This document shows positions 41,179-48,454 of a stretch of DNA of 64,000 bases, in pieces. The notes under the pieces are model-generated. The model was given only the letters and a program-made list of their open reading frames with translations. It ran no database searches and was not told the origin of the DNA. This DNA comes from Bacteroidota bacterium (GTDB lineage: Bacteria; Bacteroidota; Bacteroidia; 2-12-FULL-35-15), in contig JAOQAD010000027.1 in assembly GCA_025963775.1 (NCBI GenBank), positions 62,001 through 126,000 of the forward strand. The letters are read 5' to 3'. A program made the position numbers and the translations under genes. Position 1 is the stretch's first letter. The number at the start of each line of letters is the position of its first letter.

Positions 41179-42318
41179 CTATAAGAATAAATACCTGTTT
41201 TGCACAACTATTTCATCATTCCCGCTGTACTTCTTTGCATAGCGGAAGGCGGCTTCCGACATCTCATCGTATTCCTGCTGGTCAAGCGCTGCTGAATGAT
41301 CAATGTTATCGGCGAAAAACTCTTTGAACTGAAGGTCGCAGTCCCAGCCTACATTGCTTTCTATCAAACGCTTCCAGGGCGTCTGGTCGCTGATGATCAC
41401 CGGGCATCCTGCTGATAATGACTGCAGGATGATGTGCCCGAAATTCTCTCCCTGCGTAGGCATGAACATCATGTGATAGCTGCTGAGCATACCAATCACC
41501 TTGCTGCTTTCAATGCTGCCCTTGTAATTGGCTGTCACATTCTGCGGAAGCTCATCCATCACCAGCTTGCATTGTGCCCAGTATTCCTGGTCGTACACAG
41601 GCCCGTAAAAATCGAACGTAACATTGGATTTTACCTGCTTCAGCACTTCGAGTGCATACAGTAAATTTTTTTCCGGCGCAATGCGCGCAACATTCACAAG
41701 CCGCAGCGTTCCTTCGTTCTTTTCACGCGGCGGTAATTTATCAAGCGTATTTTTTGAAGGAAGGTTAGCAGCGGTCCGTACAGGGATCTCCTCCCCGAGC
41801 GCCTTCCGGACATCCTGCTTTTCCTGCTCATTGGTGACATGGAACAGCACATTATCAAACAGCTTCAGGATCCTCGCGGAACGCATGAAGAATTTCTTCT
41901 TTGTTTTTTTTACGCCCAATGCGCTTTCCGCAAACATTCCCCTTGCCGCTATCACCACGCGCTTTTCGCGTTTTTTCCGCATGTAAAAAAGCGGGATGAG
42001 CGTAAAGTACAGCGAGAAGATGCCATTGAGGTAAAGACAATCGAAATCAGCCTTACGGATGAGATTGCGGACATTCGCACGCGTGAGCTGATCCTCCGAA
42101 AAATAATAAATCCGTGTCCCGTCGGCCTGCTCATTCCATTCGTTGCTCTTTACATTTTTATAAGGAATGGTTTCACAATAATCGGTATCGCGGGTCACAA
42201 TTGAAAAATCGAATTCCCCCTTCAGGTGCTCCACAAGGTTGGACACAGACTGGATCGGCCCGCCGGCTTTATAGCCAGGGAGATACCAGTCGATGAAGAT
42301 GAGCACTTTTTTTTTCAC
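41179..42318 (-). CDS. Glycosyltransferase family 4 (GT-B)
   Basis: The 379-residue protein has GT-B architecture. The N-terminal domain has WYLPGYKAGGPIQSVSNLVEHL, where the GGP loop contacts donor or acceptor. The C-terminal domain has LVNVARIAPEKNLLYALEVL and a late EGENFGHIILQSLSAGCPVIISD with the E-x7-E-type nucleotide-sugar motif. It is predicted to transfer a sugar onto the growing glycan at the inner membrane. The gene is 5 bases downstream of asnB. Confidence 0.9.
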   Translation of the reverse strand: MKKKVLIFIDWYLPGYKAGGPIQSVSNLVEHLKGEFDFSIVTRDTDYCETIPYKNVKSNEWNEQADGTRIYYFSEDQLTRANVRNLIRKADFDCLYLNGIFSLYFTLIPLFYMRKKREKRVVIAARGMFAESALGVKKTKKKFFMRSARILKLFDNVLFHVTNEQEKQDVRKALGEEIPVRTAANLPSKNTLDKLPPREKNEGTLRLVNVARIAPEKNLLYALEVLKQVKSNVTFDFYGPVYDQEYWAQCKLVMDELPQNVTANYKGSIESSKVIGMLSSYHMMFMPTQGENFGHIILQSLSAGCPVIISDQTPWKRLIESNVGWDCDLQFKEFFADNIDHSAALDQQEYDEMSEAAFRYAKKYSGNDEIVVQNRYLFL

Positions 42319-42323
42319 GCGTT

Positions 42324-44219
42324 TTAATTTTCAATGTTATTTTCCTGCAGCCAGTTCTCCAGTACTACAAGGTACCATACCCTCGACCAGGTGATCCGCG
42401 GATCGTCTTTCATAAAAGCTGTCCAGAGCTTCATCACCCCGTTTTCATGGAACATTTTCCGTTTGGACAGCGAGATCATTTTCTGCTCGCAGAAGGTTCT
42501 CAATTCATTTTTCATCCAGCTTTTCCATGGGAAGGTAAAGCCCATCTTCGGCCGGTTCACGATCTCAGGCGGAAGAAGATCTCCCAGTGAATCCACCAGT
42601 AATTTTTTAGGAGATGCCGTGCTCTTGTATTTATCGGGCAGTCCCAGCACATATTCCACAAGCGTGTAATCGATAAAAGGGACGCGCACTTCCAGCGCAT
42701 GTGCCATGCTCATCTGGTCGGTATCGCGCAGCAGCACATTCTGCATGTAGGAAGCGATCTCAGCGATCGATACCTTTGAAATAACAGAGCTGATCTCTTC
42801 GAGCTTATACGTATCAAGTATTTCAGAAACGCTGTTAGGCGGCAGCTCCGCAGTGTTCAGGACAGATGCGATCTGTCCGTCGGTAAGCACCTGCCTCGAC
42901 AATGCATAAAATGAATTGAAGCTGATCTTCGGTTGTTTTAGCAATTCTGCGATCTTTTCAGAAGCAACGCCCGGCTTCATTTTCATGAGCCCGCTTCCAC
43001 CGACAGCGCGCACCGGGCGTGGAATGCTGTTCAGCCATTTGATCTTTCCCAATTCAGCCACACGCTTAAACACATCGTAGCCTGCAAAAAGCTCATCGCC
43101 GCCAAGCCCTGATAAAGCCATGGTGATCCCGGCATTCTTCGTGGCTTTTGAAACAACATAGGTATTCGGTCCGTCACCGCTCGGGTGATCCATTGCCTTT
43201 AATGCATTGGGCAGCTCTTTAATGAAATCATCCGGCGAAAGCCTGATCTCGTGGTGATCGGTATTGAATTTTTTTGCGATGAGCTGCGCATATTTTGCTT
43301 CGGAGAATTCACTTTCATCAAAGGTCACAGAAAATGTCCTTACTTTTTCAGCGGAGACTTTGCTCATCAAACCAACCACGGCGCTTGAATCGATACCGCC
43401 GGAAAGAAAGGCCCCGAAAGGCACATCGGCGATCAGCCTGCGCTCAACGGATTTGGTCAGCAGCGTTTCCACATCTTTGCAAACCTCTGAATAACTTTTT
43501 CCTTCCGATGCTTTGCTGATATTTTTAGTGAGGCTCCAGTAATTTTTTATTGTGAGCTTCTCATTTTTCATTTCCACGTAATGCCCAGGCATCAGCATCT
43601 TTATGCCTTTGATGATGGTGTTGGGAGCATGAACGGTCTGGTAGCGCAAATAATCCGCAAGCCCTGCCGGATCCATCTTTTTCGGGATCAGCCCGCTTGC
43701 AAGCAATGGCCTTACTTCGGATGAAAATGCAAACACGCCATTCGTGTATAAATAATACAGCGGCTTGATGCCGAGGCGGTCGCGTGCGATGAAGAGCTCC
43801 TGCTTTTCGGTGTCCCAGATCGCGAAAGCGTACATCCCGTTGAAGCGCTTCAGGCAATCGGCTCCCCATCTCGCATAAGCCGCAATGATCACTTCGGTGT
43901 CCGTGTTTGTTTTGAAGAGATAGGCGCGTTCTGATGATCCGCTGACCACGCGCTGCAATTCAAATTTCAGCTCCCTGTAATTGTACAGCTCGCCGTTGTA
44001 AGTAATTTGATAACGTCCGCCGGATGACGCCATCGGCTGGTGCCCTGCAGAGGACAGGTCAATAATCGAAAGCCTGCGGTGAGCCAATGCGATCTTCCCG
44101 TCCACAAAAAAGCCTTCATCATCCGGGCCGCGATGCTTCATGCAGGTATTCATCGTGCCGAGCTTTTCACGGGCGGCCGCTGCATCTGTTAAACCATATA
44201 TTCCGTTAATGCCGCACAT
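42324..44219 (-). CDS. asnB: Asparagine synthetase (glutamine-hydrolysing)
   Basis: The 631-residue protein has the class II glutaminase nucleophile C2 (MCGINGIYG), KHRGPDDEG, and the synthetase domain with the pyrophosphate loop LSGGIDSSAVVGL. It normally makes asparagine from aspartate, glutamine and ATP. Its place inside a polysaccharide operon, between a WecE-type aminotransferase and glycosyltransferases, resembles the AsnB-like proteins of O-antigen clusters that amidate uronic acids. A glycan-modifying role is therefore a real alternative. It is preceded by a family A repeat unit. Confidence 0.92.
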   Translation of the reverse strand: MCGINGIYGLTDAAAAREKLGTMNTCMKHRGPDDEGFFVDGKIALAHRRLSIIDLSSAGHQPMASSGGRYQITYNGELYNYRELKFELQRVVSGSSERAYLFKTNTDTEVIIAAYARWGADCLKRFNGMYAFAIWDTEKQELFIARDRLGIKPLYYLYTNGVFAFSSEVRPLLASGLIPKKMDPAGLADYLRYQTVHAPNTIIKGIKMLMPGHYVEMKNEKLTIKNYWSLTKNISKASEGKSYSEVCKDVETLLTKSVERRLIADVPFGAFLSGGIDSSAVVGLMSKVSAEKVRTFSVTFDESEFSEAKYAQLIAKKFNTDHHEIRLSPDDFIKELPNALKAMDHPSGDGPNTYVVSKATKNAGITMALSGLGGDELFAGYDVFKRVAELGKIKWLNSIPRPVRAVGGSGLMKMKPGVASEKIAELLKQPKISFNSFYALSRQVLTDGQIASVLNTAELPPNSVSEILDTYKLEEISSVISKVSIAEIASYMQNVLLRDTDQMSMAHALEVRVPFIDYTLVEYVLGLPDKYKSTASPKKLLVDSLGDLLPPEIVNRPKMGFTFPWKSWMKNELRTFCEQKMISLSKRKMFHENGVMKLWTAFMKDDPRITWSRVWYLVVLENWLQENNIEN

Positions 44220-44241
44220 TCTATTTTTAAATATTAGTTTG

Positions 44242-44293
44242 GGCTAAAGCCATAATGATGTTGAATTTCTAATCCACGGCCTTCAGGCCGTGG
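44242..44293. repeat. REP-like unit, family A (single)
   Basis: GGCTAAAGCC (44242-44251), 22 bases, then CCACGGCCTTCAGGCCGTGG (44274-44293). This is the same two-palindrome layout as each half of 20419-20620. It separates the WecE-type gene from asnB and may attenuate transcription between them. Confidence 0.88.
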
Positions 44294-44296
44294 CTA

Positions 44297-45421
44297 CTAT
44301 AAATCAAAAAAGCCGAGCACCTGCCTGCAAACCAGCTCCAGCTCTTTATTAGAAAGATCATAGAATAAAGGCAACCTTACAAGGCATTCACTGTATCTAT
44401 CGGCGTTAGAAAGATCCGCACCCTTGTACTTATCTTTAAAATAAGGGCTCCGGTGCAGCGCCTGGTAATGAAATACCGCCTGGATATTTTTTTCCTTCAG
44501 GTATTTTATCAGTGCCGCCCTTTCATCTTCATTCCGGCACACGAGATAAAACATATGTGCGTTGTTGGATGCATAACCCGGAACAAGCGGAAGTAACATG
44601 TTTTTTTTTGCTAAAGGGCTTAATGCCTTTTCATATTTTTTCCAGAGCATGTTCCTGCGCTTCTGCACAAGGTCGATGTTCTTCAGCTGCGGCAGCAGGA
44701 ATGCCGCCGTAAGCGAAGTGGGAACGGAAGAAAATCCAAGGTCGGTCCACTCGTACCGGTTCACTTCCCCTCTCAGGAATGCCGAACGGTTGGTGCCTTT
44801 GTTCCTCAGTGTTTCTGCACGTTCGATCAGCTTTGGGTTGTTGATGGAAATAAATCCGCCTTCCCCGCAATGGATATTCTTTGTTTCGTGAAATGAAAAG
44901 CAGCCGATATCACCGATCGAACCTAAAGGAGAATCATTGTAATACGCATCGATGCACTGTGCTGCATCCTCTATCACCATTAGCTTGTGGCGGCCTGCAA
45001 TTTCCTTCACCTGCTTCATGTCGCAGGCGGTCCCCGCATAATGCACGAGCACGATGGCTTTGGTCTTTCCCGTGATCAGCTTTTCAATTTTGCTTTCATC
45101 AATGCCGGGGTGATCGCCTTTGCTGTCGGCGAACACGATCTTTGCTCCCCTGAGCGCAAAGGCATTTGCGGTCGACACATACGTGTATGATGGCATGATC
45201 ACTTCATCGCCTTCCCCGATGTCCAGCAGCACGGCCGCCATTTCGAGCGCCATGGTGCAGGAGTTGGTGAGGAAGACCTTTGGAAAGCCGTATTTTTTTT
45301 CCAGGAAAATTTCACACTTCCTGAGCATTTCGGTATCTCCCGTCAGGACTTTTGTTTCCATGACACCGGAGATGGAACCGATCTCCTTTCCTGAATAATA
45401 TGGCTTGTTGAAGGGGATCAA
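44297..45421 (-). CDS. wecE: dTDP-4-amino-4,6-dideoxygalactose transaminase-like (RffA/WecE)
   Basis: The 374-residue PLP enzyme follows WecE: MIPFNKPYYSGKEIGSIS at the start, SYTYVSTANAFALRGAKIVFAD (78-99), LVHYAGTACDM, cofactor contact EDAAQ (151-155) and Schiff-base K181 in FHETKNIHCGEGG. WecE converts dTDP-4-keto-6-deoxyglucose to dTDP-4-amino-4,6-dideoxygalactose (Fuc4N). The rml genes that would make its substrate are not in this window. It is 2 bases downstream of the epimerase gene. Confidence 0.9.
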   Translation of the reverse strand: MIPFNKPYYSGKEIGSISGVMETKVLTGDTEMLRKCEIFLEKKYGFPKVFLTNSCTMALEMAAVLLDIGEGDEVIMPSYTYVSTANAFALRGAKIVFADSKGDHPGIDESKIEKLITGKTKAIVLVHYAGTACDMKQVKEIAGRHKLMVIEDAAQCIDAYYNDSPLGSIGDIGCFSFHETKNIHCGEGGFISINNPKLIERAETLRNKGTNRSAFLRGEVNRYEWTDLGFSSVPTSLTAAFLLPQLKNIDLVQKRRNMLWKKYEKALSPLAKKNMLLPLVPGYASNNAHMFYLVCRNEDERAALIKYLKEKNIQAVFHYQALHRSPYFKDKYKGADLSNADRYSECLVRLPLFYDLSNKELELVCRQVLGFFDL

Positions 45422-45423
45422 GA

Positions 45424-46371
45424 TTACAGTCCGATTGAAGATAAAAAAGGACGGGAGGAGATCATCCTGCCGATGCCGTCTTCCAGTGAGATCAACGGAC
45501 GGCCGAGGATCTCCCGCATTTTTGAATTATCGGGCTGTCTCCTGGTCATGTCGCCTTCCTTCAATGGCGAAAGATGAATGATCTTTGAAGAGGAGCCTGT
45601 GAGCTTAATGATCAGCTGCGCCAGGTCAAGCACGGTGCAAAGCTTGTCGTTGCCGATATTGATCACATCGTTTACCTGCTGGTTGGTGTAAAAGCATTTC
45701 AGGCAGGTGTCCACAGTATCATCCACGTAAGTGAAGGTCCTTGTTTGCGATCCATCGCCATAAATGGTGATGTCCGTGCCTTTCAGCGCAGCAGCAAGGA
45801 AACGGGAAACAACGAAGTCTGTGCTTTGATTCGGGCCATACGTATTGAAAAAACGGAAGATCGTATAGCTTAGATTGTATTCCTGGTAATAGCTTTTGCA
45901 GAATGATTCGCCTACATTTTTCACAACAGCATACGGAACCCTTGAATTCAGAGGAGTTGTTTCCTCGTGCTGCGGCAGAACCACAGGCTCTCCGTACACT
46001 TCAGAAGATGAAGAAAAGAACACACGCTTCACGGAAGTGTTCTTTGCAAGGTCGAGAATATTTTTAATCCCATCAATATCACGCAGCACCTTCACGGGAT
46101 TTTCCTGTGTGCGGATCACTCCGACCACTGCGGCCAGGTGAAACACATAATCGAACTTATGCGACATCATGATCGGGGAAACCTCCTTAAAATTGTTCAC
46201 ATCCGCCTTGATGAATTCCCACCTGCCATTGCTGACCTTTGGCAGCTTTGAAAGAAAGCCGGTAGAAAGGTCGTCGACGATCACGATGTAATTGTTCTCG
46301 TCAGTGATCAGCTTTTCAACCAATGCACTGCCGATATTCCCTGCCCCGCCGGTGATCAATATTTTATTCAT
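45424..46371 (-). CDS. NAD-dependent nucleotide-sugar epimerase/dehydratase
   Basis: The extended SDR of 315 residues has ITGGAGNIGSAL, FSSSSEVYGEP and the catalytic Y-x3-K in VPYAVVKNVGES, followed by FRFFNTYGPNQ. It resembles UDP-glucose/UDP-glucuronate 4-epimerases and UDP-glucuronate decarboxylases, and the substrate cannot be fixed. The start overlaps the preceding GT4 gene by 4 bases and the stop lies 2 bases before the WecE-type gene, so both may act on one activated-sugar pathway. Confidence 0.9.
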   Translation of the reverse strand: MNKILITGGAGNIGSALVEKLITDENNYIVIVDDLSTGFLSKLPKVSNGRWEFIKADVNNFKEVSPIMMSHKFDYVFHLAAVVGVIRTQENPVKVLRDIDGIKNILDLAKNTSVKRVFFSSSSEVYGEPVVLPQHEETTPLNSRVPYAVVKNVGESFCKSYYQEYNLSYTIFRFFNTYGPNQSTDFVVSRFLAAALKGTDITIYGDGSQTRTFTYVDDTVDTCLKCFYTNQQVNDVINIGNDKLCTVLDLAQLIIKLTGSSSKIIHLSPLKEGDMTRRQPDNSKMREILGRPLISLEDGIGRMISSRPFLSSIGL

Positions 46372-47417
46372 AGTACCGATATAAGTTTTTGTGACCAGGT
46401 TTGCGGAGTGATCCTTTTCGCTTTTTTCACACTCTGCTCTCCCATCCCCGATAAAGCCGAAGGAGTGGCATTCACGATCTTAGAAAGTGCCAGTTTCAAT
46501 GCCTGTTTGTCTCCGGATTTGTAAATATAGCCATTTAAATTATTCTCTACAAAAGCGGTCGCTGCCCCCACTTCATCCGTACAGATCAGCGGAAAACCGG
46601 CTGCTGCGAACTCATGGACAACCACTCCCCAGGGCTCGAAATGACTGGGCAGAACAAACACCCCGGTATCGCGCAGGTAAGGCTTCATCTGATCAGGCTG
46701 CACAAACCCGAAATGCTTTATCCCGGGATGCAACCGCGGCGGCACATCCCCGGTGCCCAGGCACCACAATTCCCAGTTGTTCGGGCGTTCCTCCTGCAAT
46801 TCGGTAAAGGCATCCCAAAGATCGCTGATGCCTTTGTGCTCCACGTAGCGGCCTGCATAGATGAAACGCTGCGGAAAATCGGTATTTTTATGCGTTAAAT
46901 TTTCGAGGTATTGTGCATGAAAAAAATCGTGATCGCAGCTGTAAAAGCCTGTTAAAATGCGGTTTGCTTTAAATCCCAGCTTCTTCGCATAGTTCAATTG
47001 CGGCTCGCCGGGAACCCAGCAATGGCTGAAATGATTTAAAATGCGGAAAGGGCTTGCCAACCTTGCAAGCTGCTGCTTCAAGGTTCCTTTCCACTGGTTA
47101 TCAAAACCGGCAATTACCGGGATCTTTCCCTTGTAGGGCTTGCACACCTGCATGTATCCCTTGTCGATCCAGCCGCTGCAATAAATGGCAGAAGGCCCTA
47201 TTTTCCTGACAAGCTCATGCAGCTGCTCAACGTTGTAATCCTTCCTGTTGTATACATTCAGGCCGGGAGCGAATGCAAATTTAAAAGGCGCTTCACTGTT
47301 CACTTCCCAGCGCACAATGTGCACTTCTATGCCGGGAGCCTTCAGCAGCTCTTCCACGCAGGCCAGGAAATAAGTGGCGAGCTCGGTGTACAGGAAAACT
47401 ATTTTCTTTTTTTCCAT
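46368..47417 (-). CDS. Glycosyltransferase family 4 (GT-B)
   Basis: The 349-residue GT-B protein has an N-terminal FLYTELATYFLACVEELL and the conserved RFIYAGRYVEHKGISDLWDAF. The donor-binding region is GVFVLPSHFEPWGVVVHEFAAAGFPLICTDEVGAA, where the E-x7-E motif begins at E of HFEPWG. It is predicted to add a sugar to the polysaccharide repeat. Its start overlaps the metallophosphoesterase gene by 19 bases and its stop overlaps the epimerase gene by 4, so all are one transcript. Confidence 0.9.
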   Translation of the reverse strand: MEKKKIVFLYTELATYFLACVEELLKAPGIEVHIVRWEVNSEAPFKFAFAPGLNVYNRKDYNVEQLHELVRKIGPSAIYCSGWIDKGYMQVCKPYKGKIPVIAGFDNQWKGTLKQQLARLASPFRILNHFSHCWVPGEPQLNYAKKLGFKANRILTGFYSCDHDFFHAQYLENLTHKNTDFPQRFIYAGRYVEHKGISDLWDAFTELQEERPNNWELWCLGTGDVPPRLHPGIKHFGFVQPDQMKPYLRDTGVFVLPSHFEPWGVVVHEFAAAGFPLICTDEVGAATAFVENNLNGYIYKSGDKQALKLALSKIVNATPSALSGMGEQSVKKAKRITPQTWSQKLISVL

Positions 47418-48454
47418 CTTTTATTTACGAAGCGTAAAAGCAAAAACAGCAGGAGGGCAACAGCAAAGCCCGACCAGAAATACGGGTGCATGATGGCCTT
47501 AAAGATCATCAAAGGCAAAAGCCGGTAATTGAATTTTTCTTCTTCGGGAACCGACTTTTTCCAATATTCAATTCCGTAATGTTCTATTGGTTCCAGCGAT
47601 TGGCCTGTAAGGGAAATACCTTTGAACGAGATAATACCTTTATCCGCAGTGACCAATAAAACGGCATCACGCGGAAGGTCACGGATAGCTGTCTGCATAA
47701 AGGTGATGTTCGAACTTTCATCCTTGTGATAAAAAAAAGAAGCCGGTGCATTTGCCATGGAGCCCGACATCCAGTAAATATTTTTCACTTTGGAAATGTT
47801 TGTCAGCAACGGTTTGATCTCTTTCTCATAATTGTTGCTGCCTAATGCAGTGCGTGTATTTCCTGCAAAAAGCCCGGTATACGCGGGATCATTTTCCGAC
47901 CAGATTGGGCGATGTGAAAGAATAAAAATATTTTTAATGCTTTGCTGCTGCCCCTTCTTTAAAGCCTCCTGCAGCATTTCCAGCTGTTCACCTTTAATGC
48001 TGCCATCATCTTTTTCCGTATTTAAAACAATGAATAATTCCAAGCCTGCTATGAATGAGTAATAGGTTGCGCCGAATGTTTTTTCATACATGTCGCCGTT
48101 GGAAAGGTCGTGATTGCCAACCGCATTGAAGACCGGCATTTTCAGTTTGCTGAATAAGGCGCGTTGGTAATGATCAATGTAATTTTTATCCAGGTCGAGG
48201 AACATGTCGCCAAGCGTAAAAAGAAAAGCAGGCTGAAAGCTGTTGAGCGTATCGGTGTTGGCTAAAACGGTCGCAGCCGGGAAAGTGGAGAGATTGGTGG
48301 ATGCGCCGTGAAAATGTCCGCTTACGATAAAGGAATACGTCGCCGCAGTATCTTTCAGCTTCAGCTTGTTGAAGGGAGAAACGACCTGCGCGGCCGATGT
48401 AAGAACTATCAGCTGCAGTACGAACAAACAGATCCTATTTTTTAGCTTTATCAC
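47399..48454 (-). CDS. Calcineurin-like metallophosphoesterase with altered metal site, C-terminal membrane anchor
   Basis: The 351-residue protein has a signal peptide (KNRICLFVLQLIVLTSAAQ), a metallophosphoesterase-fold domain and a C-terminal membrane helix (PYFWSGFAVALLLFLLLRFV) followed by KRWKKRK. GD (TLGDMFLD), GNHD (NAVGNHDLS) and the single His (LSHRPIW) motifs are present. The first motif reads SGHFHG, with His in place of Asp in D-x-H, and the expected last motif G-H-x-H reads GSMAN. The active site is therefore unusual and may be inactive or repurposed. It overlaps the CotH/beta-helix gene by 20 bases, pointing to a common role at the outer face of the inner membrane. Confidence 0.82.
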   Translation of the reverse strand: MIKLKNRICLFVLQLIVLTSAAQVVSPFNKLKLKDTAATYSFIVSGHFHGASTNLSTFPAATVLANTDTLNSFQPAFLFTLGDMFLDLDKNYIDHYQRALFSKLKMPVFNAVGNHDLSNGDMYEKTFGATYYSFIAGLELFIVLNTEKDDGSIKGEQLEMLQEALKKGQQQSIKNIFILSHRPIWSENDPAYTGLFAGNTRTALGSNNYEKEIKPLLTNISKVKNIYWMSGSMANAPASFFYHKDESSNITFMQTAIRDLPRDAVLLVTADKGIISFKGISLTGQSLEPIEHYGIEYWKKSVPEEEKFNYRLLPLMIFKAIMHPYFWSGFAVALLLFLLLRFVNKRWKKRK

